Assembly: GCA_021018995.1 (NCBI GenBank)
Contig: CM037590.1
Span: 71,643,597 to 71,707,596 of the forward strand
Direction of reading: 5' to 3'
Source of the DNA: Chloranthus sessilifolius
Lineage: Eukaryota; Streptophyta; Magnoliopsida; Chloranthales; Chloranthaceae
Length of the DNA stretch: 64,000 nt
Shown here: positions 21,785 through 32,137 of the stretch, piece after piece
Numbering within the stretch: the first letter of the stretch is position 1
How the letters are laid out: every line of letters begins with the position of its first letter
Notes under the pieces: model-generated
Databases searched by the model: none
Seen by the model: the letters and a program-made list of their open reading frames with translations, nothing else
Told to the model about the DNA's origin: nothing
Translations under genes and position numbers: made by a program

Positions 21785-22636
21785 TGACTTGAATCTTTAT
21801 ATGTGTATCTAATTAACTAACTCTGTCTTAACCTATTGCAAGCACATAATGAAAATTGTAGAGCTAGTATAAGATCATTCCCACGAGGATAAGCTTTCTC
21901 CTTAATATACCGTTTTTATGAAAATTTATATCTATCTTTAAGATTCTAAACTACTGTAGAAATATGAATAAAAGAATGGTTTTTAAACTAATTTTTGCAT
22001 AAAAATAAATCCTAATCCTTCAAACTTCAGATTATGATCGTCAATCACTATCTTCTGCTATCAAATGTTTACAAATTTAAAAATACCATTACACTATATA
22101 TCAAGTTTCCTAGAATTAGGCGTCAATCATAACTAGAATCCTATCAATATAGATTTAATCTAATCAATAATCTAAAATAAGAATTCTTCTAATTCTGTTC
22201 ATGGCAGTGTAGAGCCCACGTGATCAGTAGCAATAGAAAGTTTCTATTTTTATAAAATCGTAAATCACGATTTCTCTTTTCAGAATAGCTTTCTCTACAC
22301 AGATGATTCTTCATTACGATCGATCGCTTTTCCTTATATATCGCCTTCCTCTAGAATGTCTTCTGGAAGAATCCTAAATTTTGATTTCTTGGTTCTCTCT
22401 TTCACTACATTCCATCGCAATTTGTGATTTCTTTACTTTCAGCAGGCAATGAATCGTCTTTTGTGTTCAATCTTCTTTCTTACTGCTTTTTACATTCGTT
22501 TTGACAAAGATTAACACTTTAACTCTATTTCGCTGATTAATCTTAATATCTGCATATTATTAACTTATTAGTAGCAAACTAAGGCCTATCATCACTAAGT
22601 TAAGGGTAATAAATTAGTAAATTATGTGACTGATCA
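21785..22636 (-). repeat. 5' LTR of element B (852 bp)
   Basis: The plus strand begins TGACTTGAATC beside the primer-binding site and ends GACTGATCA. It is homologous to 13978-14769 and to the element D LTR. The copies differ in length and are visibly diverged, so the insertion is not recent. The right flank is the pol of element G. Confidence 0.78.
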
Positions 22637-22842
22637 CCTCACCCTTAGTAAGGCATCTAAGTAAGATATTACTATATGATCGCTTGTAGAGGCACTCACT
22701 GTAGATGACATAATTGTTCGCTAAATGTTGGATGGTCCGCCTGTCCATCTTGGACATATCTTCAAGAAAAGCTCGAGTTTCGAGGAAATTTTGGATATTT
22801 GAGAACCATAGAGGCTCATCATCTAACTTTATGGTTGTCAAC

Positions 22843-23337
22843 CTAGAGGTAAAAAGTTGGCTCGTTCCTTTGTTCAATCATGATTGGCTTCATCTCGACC
22901 CCATAGGGGATTTCGACCATCGGTGCCAACGTTGCTAGTGCATTGGCAAAGTGATTTCTCACTTGCGGGACATAAGAGAATGTAATATCGTCGAAGCACT
23001 CGATCAAATCCTCGAGGTGCTCATGGTATGGGATTAACTTCTCCTCCTTCGTCTTCCAATCTTTGTTGGTTTGGCATATGATCAGCTGTGAGTCACCAAA
23101 CACCCTGAGGTGAGTTACGTTTAGGTCCAAGGCTATTTGTAGGCTCGCCGCGTAGGCCTCATATTTGGCCATGTTATTTATACACAGAAAGTTGAGCTTG
23201 ATAGAGACTAGTATGTGAGACCCTTTTGGCAAGATTAGAATAGCGCCAACTCCTTGACCCTGGGCATTTGATGCCCCATCAAAGTGCATCACCCAAGATT
23301 CCTTTGTCTCTGCCATGTCATCCTCTATCATGAACAA
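22843..23337 (-). pseudogene. Element G second (archaeal-type) RNase H
   Basis: The segment opens with WVMHFDGASNAQGQGVGAIL, the acidic first motif of this RNase H type, continues through NNMAKYEAYAASLQIALDL and LRVFGDSQLIICQ, and ends with VPQVRNHFANALATLA. This extra domain follows the ordinary RT-linked RNase H and defines the Tat group. It is one of the better-kept stretches of a broken element. Confidence 0.8.
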
Positions 23338-24968
23338 GATGTCCTCATCTGGAAATTCAGTTCTTAGAGGTTCGTAGTCTGGTAAGGGGTTCTCGGCAAG
23401 ATGATCGGCAAGTGCCTACCTCTTGATTGACTTCTAAGTGACATACATGATGTCAATTTCAGATAAGAGGAGTTGTCAGCATGCAATTCGACCAGTGAGG
23501 GCTGGCTTCTCAAACAAGTACTTCAACGGATCCATCCATGCTAAGAGTAGAATGACTTAAGACAGCAAGTTGTGATGAAGCCTTTGGGTAGCCTATACAA
23601 GAGCCAGACATGCTTTCTCTATATGAGAATAGCGTGTTTCGTAATCAGTAAATTTCTTGCTCAAGTAGTAGATGGCCTGCTCTCTTCTTCCTATTTCATC
23701 ATGCTGCCCTAGGACACATCCCATCGAAACTTCTATTGTGGAGAGGAACATTAAGAGCGGTCTCCCCGGCTCAATCGGTATAAAAACTGAAGGATTGAGA
23801 AGTTAACCCTTGATCTTATCAAATGTTGTCTGACAGTTATCGTTCCATTCAGCAGGCGAATATTTCCTCAGTAGTTTGAAGATCAGCGCGCAGATGGGAG
23901 TGAGCAGTGTAATGAACTAACTGATGTACTGTATCCTACCCAAGAAACCTCTGACTTCTTTCTCGGTAGATGGCAGTGATATTTCTATGATGGCTTTTAC
24001 CTTGATCGGATCAACCTCGATGCCTCTTCTGCTGACGATAAAGCCCAGTAATTTTCCCAACATGATGCCAGATGCGCATTTCTAAGGGTTCAGGCACAAC
24101 CTGTATTTTCTCAACCTCTCAAACAGCTTTTGGAGGTTCACCAGACGATCACCTCTCTCTTGAGACTTGGCTATCATGCCATCAATGTACACCTTAATTT
24201 CTTGGTGCATCATGTCATGGAACAGTGTCATCATGGCCCTTTGATATGTTGTCCCGACATTCTTTAAACCAAATGGCATGACTCGGTAGCAGAAAGTTCC
24301 CCACGGAGTGATGAATGCTGTTTTCTCATGGTATGCTTCTACCATTTTGATTTAATTGTATCCAGAGAATTCATCCATAAATGAGAGGATCCTATGCCTT
24401 GCAGTGTTATCGACTAAGATGTCGATGTGTGGCAACAAGCAGTCATCCTTCGGGCTTGCCTTGTTCAGGTTTCTGAAGTCGATGCACATGCGAACCTTTC
24501 CATCTTTCTTTGGTATCAGGATGATATTGGCTAGCCACTATGAGTATTTGGAGACCATGGGAAACCCCATGTCATACTATTTGATGACATCATCCTTTAC
24601 TTTCAACATCCACTCGGGTCAGAGTCGCCTCAGCTTCTACTTGACCGACTTAATATCTGGATATAGCGACAGCTCATGCTTGACCAAATCGATATCCAAA
24701 TCAGGCATGTCCTCGTATGACCATGCAAAGACGTCTTCGTATGATCGAAGGAAATCAATAATGCTTTTCCTTTCCTCAGGAGATAACAACGTTCCGATCT
24801 TGGTGATTCTAAGAATCTCCTCGGTCCCTAGATTGACGTCCTCTGTTTCTTCAACAATCGGCGTAGGGCCATGCTCAAAATTGGCATACCGTTCAAGGAG
24901 CTCACTGGAGAGCTCCTCAGTAGGGATTTCATCATCCATACTCCTGACTTCAACCTCTTCTTATATTT
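23338..24968 (-). pseudogene. Element G reverse transcriptase and first RNase H
   Basis: RT landmarks include EKTAFITPWGTFCYRVMPFG, LFHDMMHQEIKVYIDGMIAKS and YRLCLNP. Upstream is the acidic linker with DIDLVKHELSLYPDIK. The RNase H part is recognisable between 23400 and 23800 only in pieces. It is fossil, with many breaks. Confidence 0.72.
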
Positions 24969-25272
24969 CTACAGGAAAGGGATCGATTTCACGTGGGACG
25001 GACTTTTTAATTAAGGCATCATTTTTCTTAGTTTTCTCAAGAATTTTAAAAGATAAGTTTTTTAGATTATTTTGTATTTATTTCATTTTTTTGGATTTTT
25101 ATTTTTCTTTAGAGATGGGCCCTTGGCAAAGCGGGTCTCTATATACACACAGTATTGCCTGCCAAGGGCTCACCTCAATTTTTACAAATTGTTTTTTTTT
25201 TGGGAAGCGGGTACCGAATTTACGGCCATTTGATGCTTCTAGAGTTAGGGGCACAAATGCCCAATTCCTTAC
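24969..25272 (-). other. Intron-like gap of element G between protease part and RT
   Basis: This is about 300 bases without coding character, A/T-rich, in the place where Ogre elements are known to carry a spliced intron. On the minus strand a strong donor GTAAGG starts at 25272 and an acceptor TTTCCTGTAG ends at 24969. The assignment is inference from position and border consensus. Confidence 0.5.
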
Positions 25273-25592
25273 TTCCAGTGTCGTGCCTTTACCTGATTAG
25301 ATGGAGGAGGCTGATTGATATAGCTTTTCTGAGTCATGGGTATCTCTTCCTCAAAAAGGGATAGGGAGGCTGGGTCTATTTCAAAATTGGGAGGGATGAT
25401 TTGGGGATTGGTAGGGTGAAAAGGGGCTGTCGGTCTGTGTGGGGTCAACTGTGTTGTCCCATTCTTATCAATCTTCACAACCCCTGCGCTTACAAACATT
25501 TTTCAAATGTGAGGCCTCGGAGGGGGCTCGTCCTCCAAATCTATTCCCTGGGCCTTCACTGCTGCAACGGTTCAAGTATTCTCCTTGGCCTC

Positions 25593-25859
25593 TCAGATTT
25601 CCTCTTCGGTAGGCCTGTAGCCTAAGCCGAATTTGACATGTTGTCTGCCTTTGGCCCAGACTGGCTCCTTCGTGCCTTGCAAACGTGGTCCCAATCCCTT
25701 GCCTTTTTTATAGCCCCATTTCTGGAGCATGGCTACACCTACGACCATTTCGCCTCCGGTCCTTATGGTGATCCTTTCGAGGGGCTTGGGGGTTACTGTC
25801 GATATGTCATATTCAAAACTGTGGAGGTCCGTGTCTTCAAGCATGTGTGGCACATCCAA
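25593..25859 (-). pseudogene. Element G G-patch domain
   Basis: The segment MLQKWGYKKGKGLGPRLQGT has the Gly spacing and aromatic residue of a G-patch, an RNA-binding module. It lies between protease and RT, as in several plant Tat-lineage polyproteins. It is part of a broken element. Confidence 0.65.
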
Positions 25860-25950
25860 TACTTTGGGGTTCTAAATGCTATGGGCAACCCTTTCTCTTT
25901 CCTCTTGTCCCTCACCCAGAATGGTAACAATCTTCTATTCTGAAATAAAT

Positions 25951-26385
25951 CTAAGCTTTTAGTGCAGGGTTGAAGGTATTGCCCCGACTTTGTGTAACCA
26001 GGGTCGCCCTATTAGTAGATTGAAAGTGGATTTGATGTCCATAACCTGGAAAGGTTGAAAAGGTCATTGGCCCAATGATGAGCTCAAGATCGACTTCTCT
26101 AATTATTTCTCTTCTTGTGTTATCAAATCCCCTAACACTTGTTCTTGCTGGTCTGAACACGGAAGGATCCACTCCTATCTTGGTTGCGGTTCTTAGAGGG
26201 CATGCATTCAAGGCTGATCCATTGTCTATTAATACTAATGAAATCGCCAAGCTCCCGGCTTCTACCATGATATTGAGGGGTTTAGAATGATTATTTCCCT
26301 CATCTGGCAAATTAACATCCGAAAAAGAGATGGCATTATGAGCCAGCACCTGTCTAATTATCTGTCCTACTTCGTCTGGGGTCAC
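25951..26385 (-). pseudogene. Element G aspartic protease region
   Basis: A helical lead-in (IIRQVLAHNAISFSDVNLP) precedes the core with VLIDNGSALNACPL, the position of the Asp-Ser/Thr-Gly active loop, and ends with GFDNTRREIIREVDLELIIGP. This is the standard Tat/Ogre protease layout. Fossil. Confidence 0.7.
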
Positions 26386-26889
26386 TTAGATAGACACATG
26401 TGTGTCTTTTAGCGCTCCCATCAAGGATTGGAAATAGAGTGGAGATGTCATTAATAGATCCAGACTGTGATGTGGGATGGCATTCTTTTTAACTGAGTTT
26501 CTAGTATGTGCTCTCTGCTCATTTTTTTAAAAGGGTTTACTACAGTTTGTTCTTTCTTCTCTTCTGGCTGGACTAGTGCCGATACTTCAGGTTGTTTAGA
26601 GATTCTTTCTAATCGAGTAACAAAATCCAGTGTCCCTTCTCTGCTACTGCTTATATTAACGCTCGTCTAATCATAACTGAGTGGGACTTGATGGGAATCC
26701 TAGGTTAGTCTCGAGATCTAGAATGGAGTGGATGTAGGCCTCGGGGGTGCTGGGATTAATGGTTGAATAAGTGGGTAACACTTGGTTAACTTCTGCGAGA
26801 GGTTGATGAGTCGGAGGAGTGGAAAAAGTGGGCCAAAAGGGGTTGGTGGGGATTATGAATGATTGTATTGGTCATGATGTGATAGGGGT

Positions 26890-27420
26890 AGGTCATTGGT
26901 AATTAATCTGTGTCGGAGGGGGATATGGGAAAAAATCAGCCATTGGGTAATTGGTAGGGGTTGCTGCTGTGTACGATTGATATAAGCTGGGTTGGACATA
27001 GCTGATGAGAGCTAGTGGTGGAAAATACATCCTCATCTCGATTTTCTCATCATCGGGTATTTGGTTCCTGACCTGAGCTGCCAATACCCTCCACCACCGA
27101 AGGTAGTCACCGAATGCTTCGTTAGGCTTCTGCTTCAGTCGGGTTAGATCTGACTTGTTGGGTTTAATGTCTATGTTGTCGACACACTGTTCCTGGAACA
27201 GATTGGTCAGATCCTTCCAAGTTTTGATCATGGAAGGTTTCAAAGAAGTAAACCACCTTAAAGTCGGGCCTGTGAGACTCTTCTGGAAGACTTTTATGAG
27301 CAAACGCTCATCCCCTCCATACTAGCACATGTCCCCGCAGTAGGACTTGAGATGTGTAATGAGATTGCCCGTGCCATTGTATTTGTCGAAGATTGGCACT
27401 TTGAACTTTGGTGGTAAAGG
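26890..27420 (-). pseudogene. Element G gag capsid-like core
   Basis: VFQKSLTGPTLRWFTSLKPSMIKTW, then LTNLFQEQCVDN and a LTRLKQKPNEAFGDYLRWWR stretch, match the retrotransposon gag core of the Tat group. A Tyr/Pro-rich tail follows. The element is broken; flanking gag sequence to about 26390 is decayed. Confidence 0.7.
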
Positions 27421-27699
27421 GACTCCTGCAAATAAGCACAAGTAAGAAAAGTTTGTGGCATGGATTTCAGCTCCCTCTATCTTCATCAACTATTTTTGAA
27501 TCTTGTCCATTTGTTCGTTTAACAGCTCTGACTCCCTGGATGGTGGGGTTGGACCCTCAACAGGTTGCCTCCATTCGCTTTGGGCTATCAGTGGGTTAAT
27601 GAATATGGGTGGTGGGAGATTAAGCTGGTGAATGCCCCTGCATAGGCCCCGTTATTCCTGATCTCATCCTCCTCATGCTGGGGGTCCACATATGGTGGG

Positions 27700-29084
27700 G
27701 GAAGGGTGAGGTTATCTTGTTGGTTCTAAATGGGTTGGGTGAGTGCTTGGTGTGACCACTTTACATGGGAGAAGCTCTAATGAGTAACTTGTGGGGTGAT
27801 GGGATAAATTAGTTGCGGATTTTGGGTCAGTGAATGATGAGGCCACTGCATCTGGGGGAATCCTTGGGGATGGGTTTGAGAGGAATGGGGATGGGTTTGA
27901 GAGGTATGGGGATAGGTGAATTGAGGGTGGTTGATGGTATGGGATGGATTCCCATACTGGATTGGGTGTGAGGGATGTGGATGAGTGAGGCCCATGCCAT
28001 GTTGAGAGATTGGTTGAGATGGGTGCATCATTTGAGGGGGAATAGGATACTGTGGAAATTGTGGTGGGTTTGAAAATGGGGCTCCTAGGTTTAGGCCTTG
28101 ATGGGATTGGGTATAGGGCATGGGGCCTTGATGGGCTTGGGGCATGTAGTATTGGGCCTTGATGGGCTTGGGGTATTGGGCCTTGATGGGCTTGGGGAAT
28201 TGAGCCTTTATAGGCTTGGGCTATTGGGCCTTTATGGGCTTGGGCTATTGGGCCTTGAGGCCTACTTGAATGGCCCCATGGTTGATGGGAGCCTTGGGTG
28301 ATATGAATAATGGGGGGTTGATAAGAGTTTTGGGGAAAGGAAGTATGAAGACTTTGAAGTGCATGGAATGGGGTTGGAGATGTGTGGGATGGATGGGGAA
28401 GGCTTTGAGAGGCCTTCCAAATTGTGTAGGACCTGACCATTTCATCCATCATGGCCATGGGATTGGGTGGGGGGGTAGATGTAAATGGTCCATCAGATGA
28501 GGGGGGAGTATGGGGTATGGATGGGATGGGTGTATGAAAAAAATTGGGCAGGACCTGGGTAGATGGGGAGATATGTGGTGGATTTGGAAAATATGTGTTG
28601 GATTGGGCACGGTATGGGCGAATGTAGGAAAATTGGGTACAGGGGATGAGATGAATTGTGGTGTATGTTGTGTTAATGGGGTGGGAAAATTGAATGTATG
28701 TGGAGTGGATATGGGAGAAAAATGAGGTGTTTGCTGGATGCATGTTGATGGGGGAAAGTTGGTCATGGTTTGGGTAAATGAGGGGGAATGGGGTGTTGGA
28801 TTTTGGGTGGCTTGAGTGGTGGCAGATGGAAATACGGGTGCACCGAAGGGTCCGGCGACGGTAAATGGGGGTTGGGTGAACGGAAGGGAGATAGGGGTCC
28901 AAATGGGAATGTGTCTGGGAACGTGGCGGGGATGAATCGGGATTGGCATAAGCTGGATCAATTGCCTACGACATGGCTTGGTGGCGGGTTGGGTATGGAT
29001 GCCTCGAGTGGGGCCCGAAAAATTTCCTCCCCCCCCCAACGGGATGATGGAGGGTAAGGCAATGTCGTTGTGCCTGCACCACAA
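27700..29084 (-). pseudogene. Element G Pro/His/Ser-rich gag N-terminal region
   Basis: Low-complexity coding-like sequence is rich in Pro, His, Ser and Thr in more than one minus-strand frame, so the true frame cannot be chosen by openness. It precedes the capsid core and follows the leader, as the Pro-rich start of Tat/Ogre gag does. A 24-bp tandem repeat lies at 28090-28262. Confidence 0.45.
28090..28262 (-). repeat. 24-bp tandem repeat in element G gag
   Basis: Units of about 24 bases around GGGCCTTGATGGGCTTGGGG are repeated about seven times. In one minus-strand frame they encode an eight-residue unit of the form GPIPQAHQ. The unit length is a multiple of three, so the reading frame is kept. 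Confidence 0.7.
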
Positions 29085-30411
29085 GCTTTCTATTTTCTTG
29101 GATTTTGATTTTTTTACTTTTCTTTAAAAATAATTATATATATATATATATATTGATTTTCAGATAAAGATTTGAATCTTTTAATGATGTTTTTCGAGGC
29201 CTCGGAATTCCCGTTTCGGGTGGCATTCACACCCCCTGATATTTCCCACGGTGGGATCACAGCACGCTTCAGAAGAAACAAAGGAAACCCTTTGTTCTAT
29301 GTGAAGGCACGGAAGTCCACGCAGTGACCCGATCCCTCGATGAAAGTCAATAAAAGGGTGACCTCTTTTGACTAGCGAGTGCCTATTGGGTGCCAAAAAG
29401 TATGAGATTTATCGGGGATACTAAACCACTAAGCGGGGGACTCAGGCACAATGAACAAAAAGCCTCAGATTTCGGGCTGCTGAACCCAGAATGGTCTAGT
29501 GTGTTTATTACACACGCTAGGTAAATTTCTGGAATTTTTGGCTTAGCGTATCTATTAGGTATGCTAGAAAATTTCTGGAGTTTTTTAGCTTAGCGTATGT
29601 AATACATATGCTAGGCTAAAATTTATATATTCTATATATTTTGACAGCAGCAGCAAGCTCGAATTTGGTCTGTCTTTCTGGGTTCTTGGAAGCAGTGCTT
29701 TCAGGGACTGATTTTCTTTATTATTTCAGGTCCCTCCCCACCACACCTAGAGATACAAGGCCGATTCGGGACAACTAGTGCACTCCTCGAGGGTTTTAGG
29801 GCTTTCTCTTAAGCTCGGTTACCCACTCGATATACCTCCAGCACAAGTGCTTTCTCAGATACTGGATGGGGTGGTACTTTTCCAGATCATCACCACTAAA
29901 GGTTGTCGCCGCACTAAGAACCGGAATGTTTGTATCGCTGCCTAAATTCTCACCTCTTTGCAAAATCTACCCTGCGTAAAAATGAATTAAGTCCCTTAGT
30001 TCACTTATTAAGGTTCAATTTTAAATTCAATTTTAAAAGGTTTACTTATCGTTTAAAAATAGGTTGTATGATCCCATGCAGCCTCTACGGGCCGGTGTCC
30101 ACTGGTAGAATATGATTGCGGGAAAGGAAAGCTCAAGTAGGCCTGTTAAACGGCTAAGGTGTGTAAAATGCGCAAGTAAGCCCGCTAATCGGCTAAGGCA
30201 TGTAAATGACAAAAAAGTAAATATAAGTAAAGACATTGCTTAAGTAGGCCCGCCAATCAGCTAAGGCGTGTAAATGACAGAAAAAGTAGGGGTAAGTAAA
30301 AATTGACGGAATTGGAGGGGCGAGTATGAAAAGAGACAAAAAGGTTAGTGAAACAAAATAAAAATAAAATAAACAAAAGAGGCCAATACTTCAAGGAGAA
30401 GCTCTACCAGC
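29085..30411 (-). other. Element G leader between primer site and gag
   Basis: This is 1.3 kb without a gene. It contains a (TA)n run near 29135-29153 and a cluster of GCGTATGTAATACATACGC-type palindromes at 29496-29617 like those in the LTR. Three diverged copies of a segment around AAGTAGGCCCGCTAATCGGC lie between 30130 and 30285. Long leaders are usual in this group. Confidence 0.6.
29496..29617. repeat. Palindrome cluster in element G leader
   Basis: Three imperfect palindromes of the form CTAGYGT...ACACGCTAG (first at 29496-29520, last near 29590-29615) are separated by AATTTCTGGA-type spacers. The LTR of the same element carries four more at 31425-31650. Confidence 0.7.
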
Positions 30412-30431
30412 TCTCCTTAGCAGAGTCGCCA
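30412..30431 (-). other. Primer-binding site, tRNA-Arg type (element G)
   Basis: The minus strand reads TGGCGACTCTGCTAAGGAGA, starting with TGGCGACTCTGCT, the tRNA-Arg primer site known from Ogre/Tat elements. It lies two bases from the LTR edge. Confidence 0.72.
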
Positions 30432-31137
30432 TCTGTACAACTGTGGGCTCTCGTGAGTCTGTCGCGATGATGCACTCTTATTCATATGATATAGAGTTGC
30501 CACCTGGAGCTTTTGATGTCCCGAGAAATCTAAATCAATATTGAAAGCATCGAAGTACAAAAAATATGACTGATTCTGGTCTATGCCAATGGATCTTGGG
30601 TAGGGGCTTCGATTATCAATCGAGAAAGTGTACCCGATCAACCTGCTCGTAAGCGGTCTCTACTTATGGCCAAGTAAAAGAAGAAAAATTAAATAAAAAC
30701 AACACTTCCTCTTACCCGAAGGCACCCGTATCCTATTTAAGCCCCTCACAATCACCAAAATTTCGGCGACATAACGGCTCAAATTCTAGGATAGAGGAAA
30801 AGCAAAGAAGGTTGAAGAATAGAGGGGAGAGCCGGAGCCCTCGGGCCCTTGTAGCACAACTATGGATCCTCACGTGGGAGCGCCTTTGAGCTTTCAAGAG
30901 TAAACGATTAGAGAAACAGGTCTTGATCTCTAAGGCTAGGGAGCTAAGAGGTAGTAGAAGAAGTCTAGGGGTAGTTCTAGCTAAATCTCAAGGATTGATG
31001 GTGTAAAATGTGGTATCTAGGAAGAAACTCAGTTATGAAATTTATGGTTTTGGGTGCTAGAATAATGGAGGGAGCTCACTATAATTCTTCTCTCTTTGGG
31101 AAAATTTTCAAGCCCTTAATCCAAGGGGGTGAGCTCT

Positions 31138-31147
31138 CTATTTATAG
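31138..31147 (-). promoter_or_regulatory. TATA box of element G LTR
   Basis: CTATAAATAG on the minus strand, followed by GAGAGCTCACCCCC. It is about 860 bases from the LTR start and about 280 bases downstream of the palindrome cluster. Confidence 0.65.
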
Positions 31148-31424
31148 AATAAGGGGAGATTAGTGAGGGGTTAAAGGGGCTAATTGGGCTGGCAATTAGG
31201 TAATAGGAATCTAAGGTTTTCTAGGTTTTCTAGGGCTTAGATAGGTGGGGATTTGGTTTCAATGGTAGATGATAGGGTGGGATCCTAAATGGCAAAAGGG
31301 TTGAAAAGAGGGCTAGTAGGGGTATATCAGTCCAACTAAAATTAACCCCAATGGATGGGGTGGTCAATAAGTCAAACCCAAATTTCAAAAATTGATAAAA
31401 ATCCAAAAAAACATTGTTCCTAAG

Positions 31425-31650
31425 CCTAGTGTATGTATTACATACGCTAGGTAGGTATAGGAACAGTAATCTTCATAAACTTGGAGGTTCAGATCCCGCT
31501 ATGGGGGCCACAAAAGTCAAGTTTTAGCTAGCGTATGTAATACATACGCTAGGCTAAAACGTGCCAAAATTGGCCTAGTGTATGTAATACATATGCTAGG
31601 CCAAAAATTGCCAAAATTTGGCCTAGTGTTTGTAATACATACGCTAGGCA
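31425..31650. repeat. Palindrome cluster in element G LTR U3
   Basis: Four near-perfect palindromes with the core GCGTATGTAATACATACGC or GTGTATG... variants lie at 31425-31451, about 31528-31556, about 31572-31600 and about 31620-31648. CCTAG flanks extend each arm. Confidence 0.8.
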
Positions 31651-32008
31651 AATTTATGCAATTCAACCTGAATTTCAAATTGCCATAACTCCTGATGTAC
31701 AGATCGGGTTGAGGTGTTTCCTGACTTGTTGGAAAGCTAGGAACCTCCTCTCCCTGATAGGATAAGTCTTAGCTCCAACGGAGGTTCGTGCAAACCCTGA
31801 CACTCCTCCTCCCACCACTACTCAAGAGGGTTTAAAAAGGGTTTGGGATGGGTTCTATAGGTTAGGGTTGACTCTAAGGGTCGAGGATAGACTTCTAAGG
31901 GTTTGGGTTAAGTTCTAAGAGTTTCGAGAATGCTCTCGGAAGCTCATAGGGTAATCTCTTCTCGAAGTGTAAGTTGATCAGGCCATGGGCCAAATTTGGG
32001 TGTCTACA

Positions 32009-32137
32009 ATGGGAAAATGTGAGGTCAACTGAACAACAAAGTTTAGTTGAAAAGGGACCTGAACCAAAGGTCCATAAACAACATGAGCCTAAAGAGGAAT
32101 CCCCTTCTCCAAGGGAAGACCCGCCCAAGGCTATCAA
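32009..32137 (+). mobile_element. Element C, left piece (gag tail, Athila-like)
   Basis: A charged linker (VEKGPEPKVHKQHEPKEESP) on the plus strand corresponds to the Lys/Glu/Gln-rich stretch at the start of element A. It is cut on the left by the LTR of G and on the right by element F. The rest of the element resumes at 45134. Its last five bases ATCAA are the target duplication of F. Confidence 0.7.
32133..32137 (+). repeat. Left target-site duplication of element F (ATCAA)
   Basis: ATCAA directly before the LTR start TGTAACG is repeated at 45134-45138 directly after the right LTR. Confidence 0.9.

Larger units (their letters stand above)
13978..22636 (-). mobile_element. Element B: non-autonomous Athila-related element (gag + accessory ORF, no pol)
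   Basis: In element order this has a 5' LTR (22636-21785), a tRNA-Asp primer-binding site (21778-21761), a leader, a degenerate gag (21390 to about 20160), a spacer, the accessory ORF (19375-16752), a non-coding 3' region, a polypurine tract (14783-14770) and a partial 3' LTR (14769-13978). No protease, RT, RNase H or integrase sequence is visible between gag and the accessory ORF. The gag and the tRNA-Asp site tie it to Athila, whose proteins probably served it in trans. The element is broken, with several breaks in gag and in the tail of the accessory frame. Element D is a second copy of the same family. Confidence 0.8.
22637..32008 (-). mobile_element. Element G: Tat/Ogre-like Ty3/gypsy retrotransposon (3' end missing)
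   Basis: On the minus strand the order is 5' LTR (32008-30434), tRNA-Arg primer site, long leader, Pro-rich gag, protease, G-patch, intron-like gap, RT, RNase H and a second RNase H. Integrase and the 3' LTR are not present; the sequence stops at element B just before the integrase zinc finger. The second RNase H, the intron before RT and the tRNA-Arg site are established marks of the Tat/Ogre lineage. The coding part is heavily decayed, with more than twenty breaks. Its LTR edge abuts element C. Confidence 0.82.
30434..32008 (-). repeat. 5' LTR of element G (1575 bp)
   Basis: The minus strand begins TGTAGACACCCAAATTTGG, a typical Tat/Ogre LTR start, and ends GTTGTACA next to the primer site, so the ends pair as TGTA/TACA. 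Inside lie four palindromes of the GCGTATGTAATACATACGC type (31425-31650) and a perfect TATA box CTATAAATAG (31147-31138) downstream of them. The 3' partner is not in the window. Confidence 0.82.

Noticed and set aside
24356-25300. Plus-strand frame of 314 codons
   Set aside because: It lies opposite the recognisable RT, linker and intron-like gap of element G on the minus strand and has no domain signature.
27712-28902. Long (396-codon) minus-strand frame in element G
   Set aside because: The region is low complexity and open in several frames. This frame does not connect in style to the capsid core. I kept only a general Pro-rich gag region.
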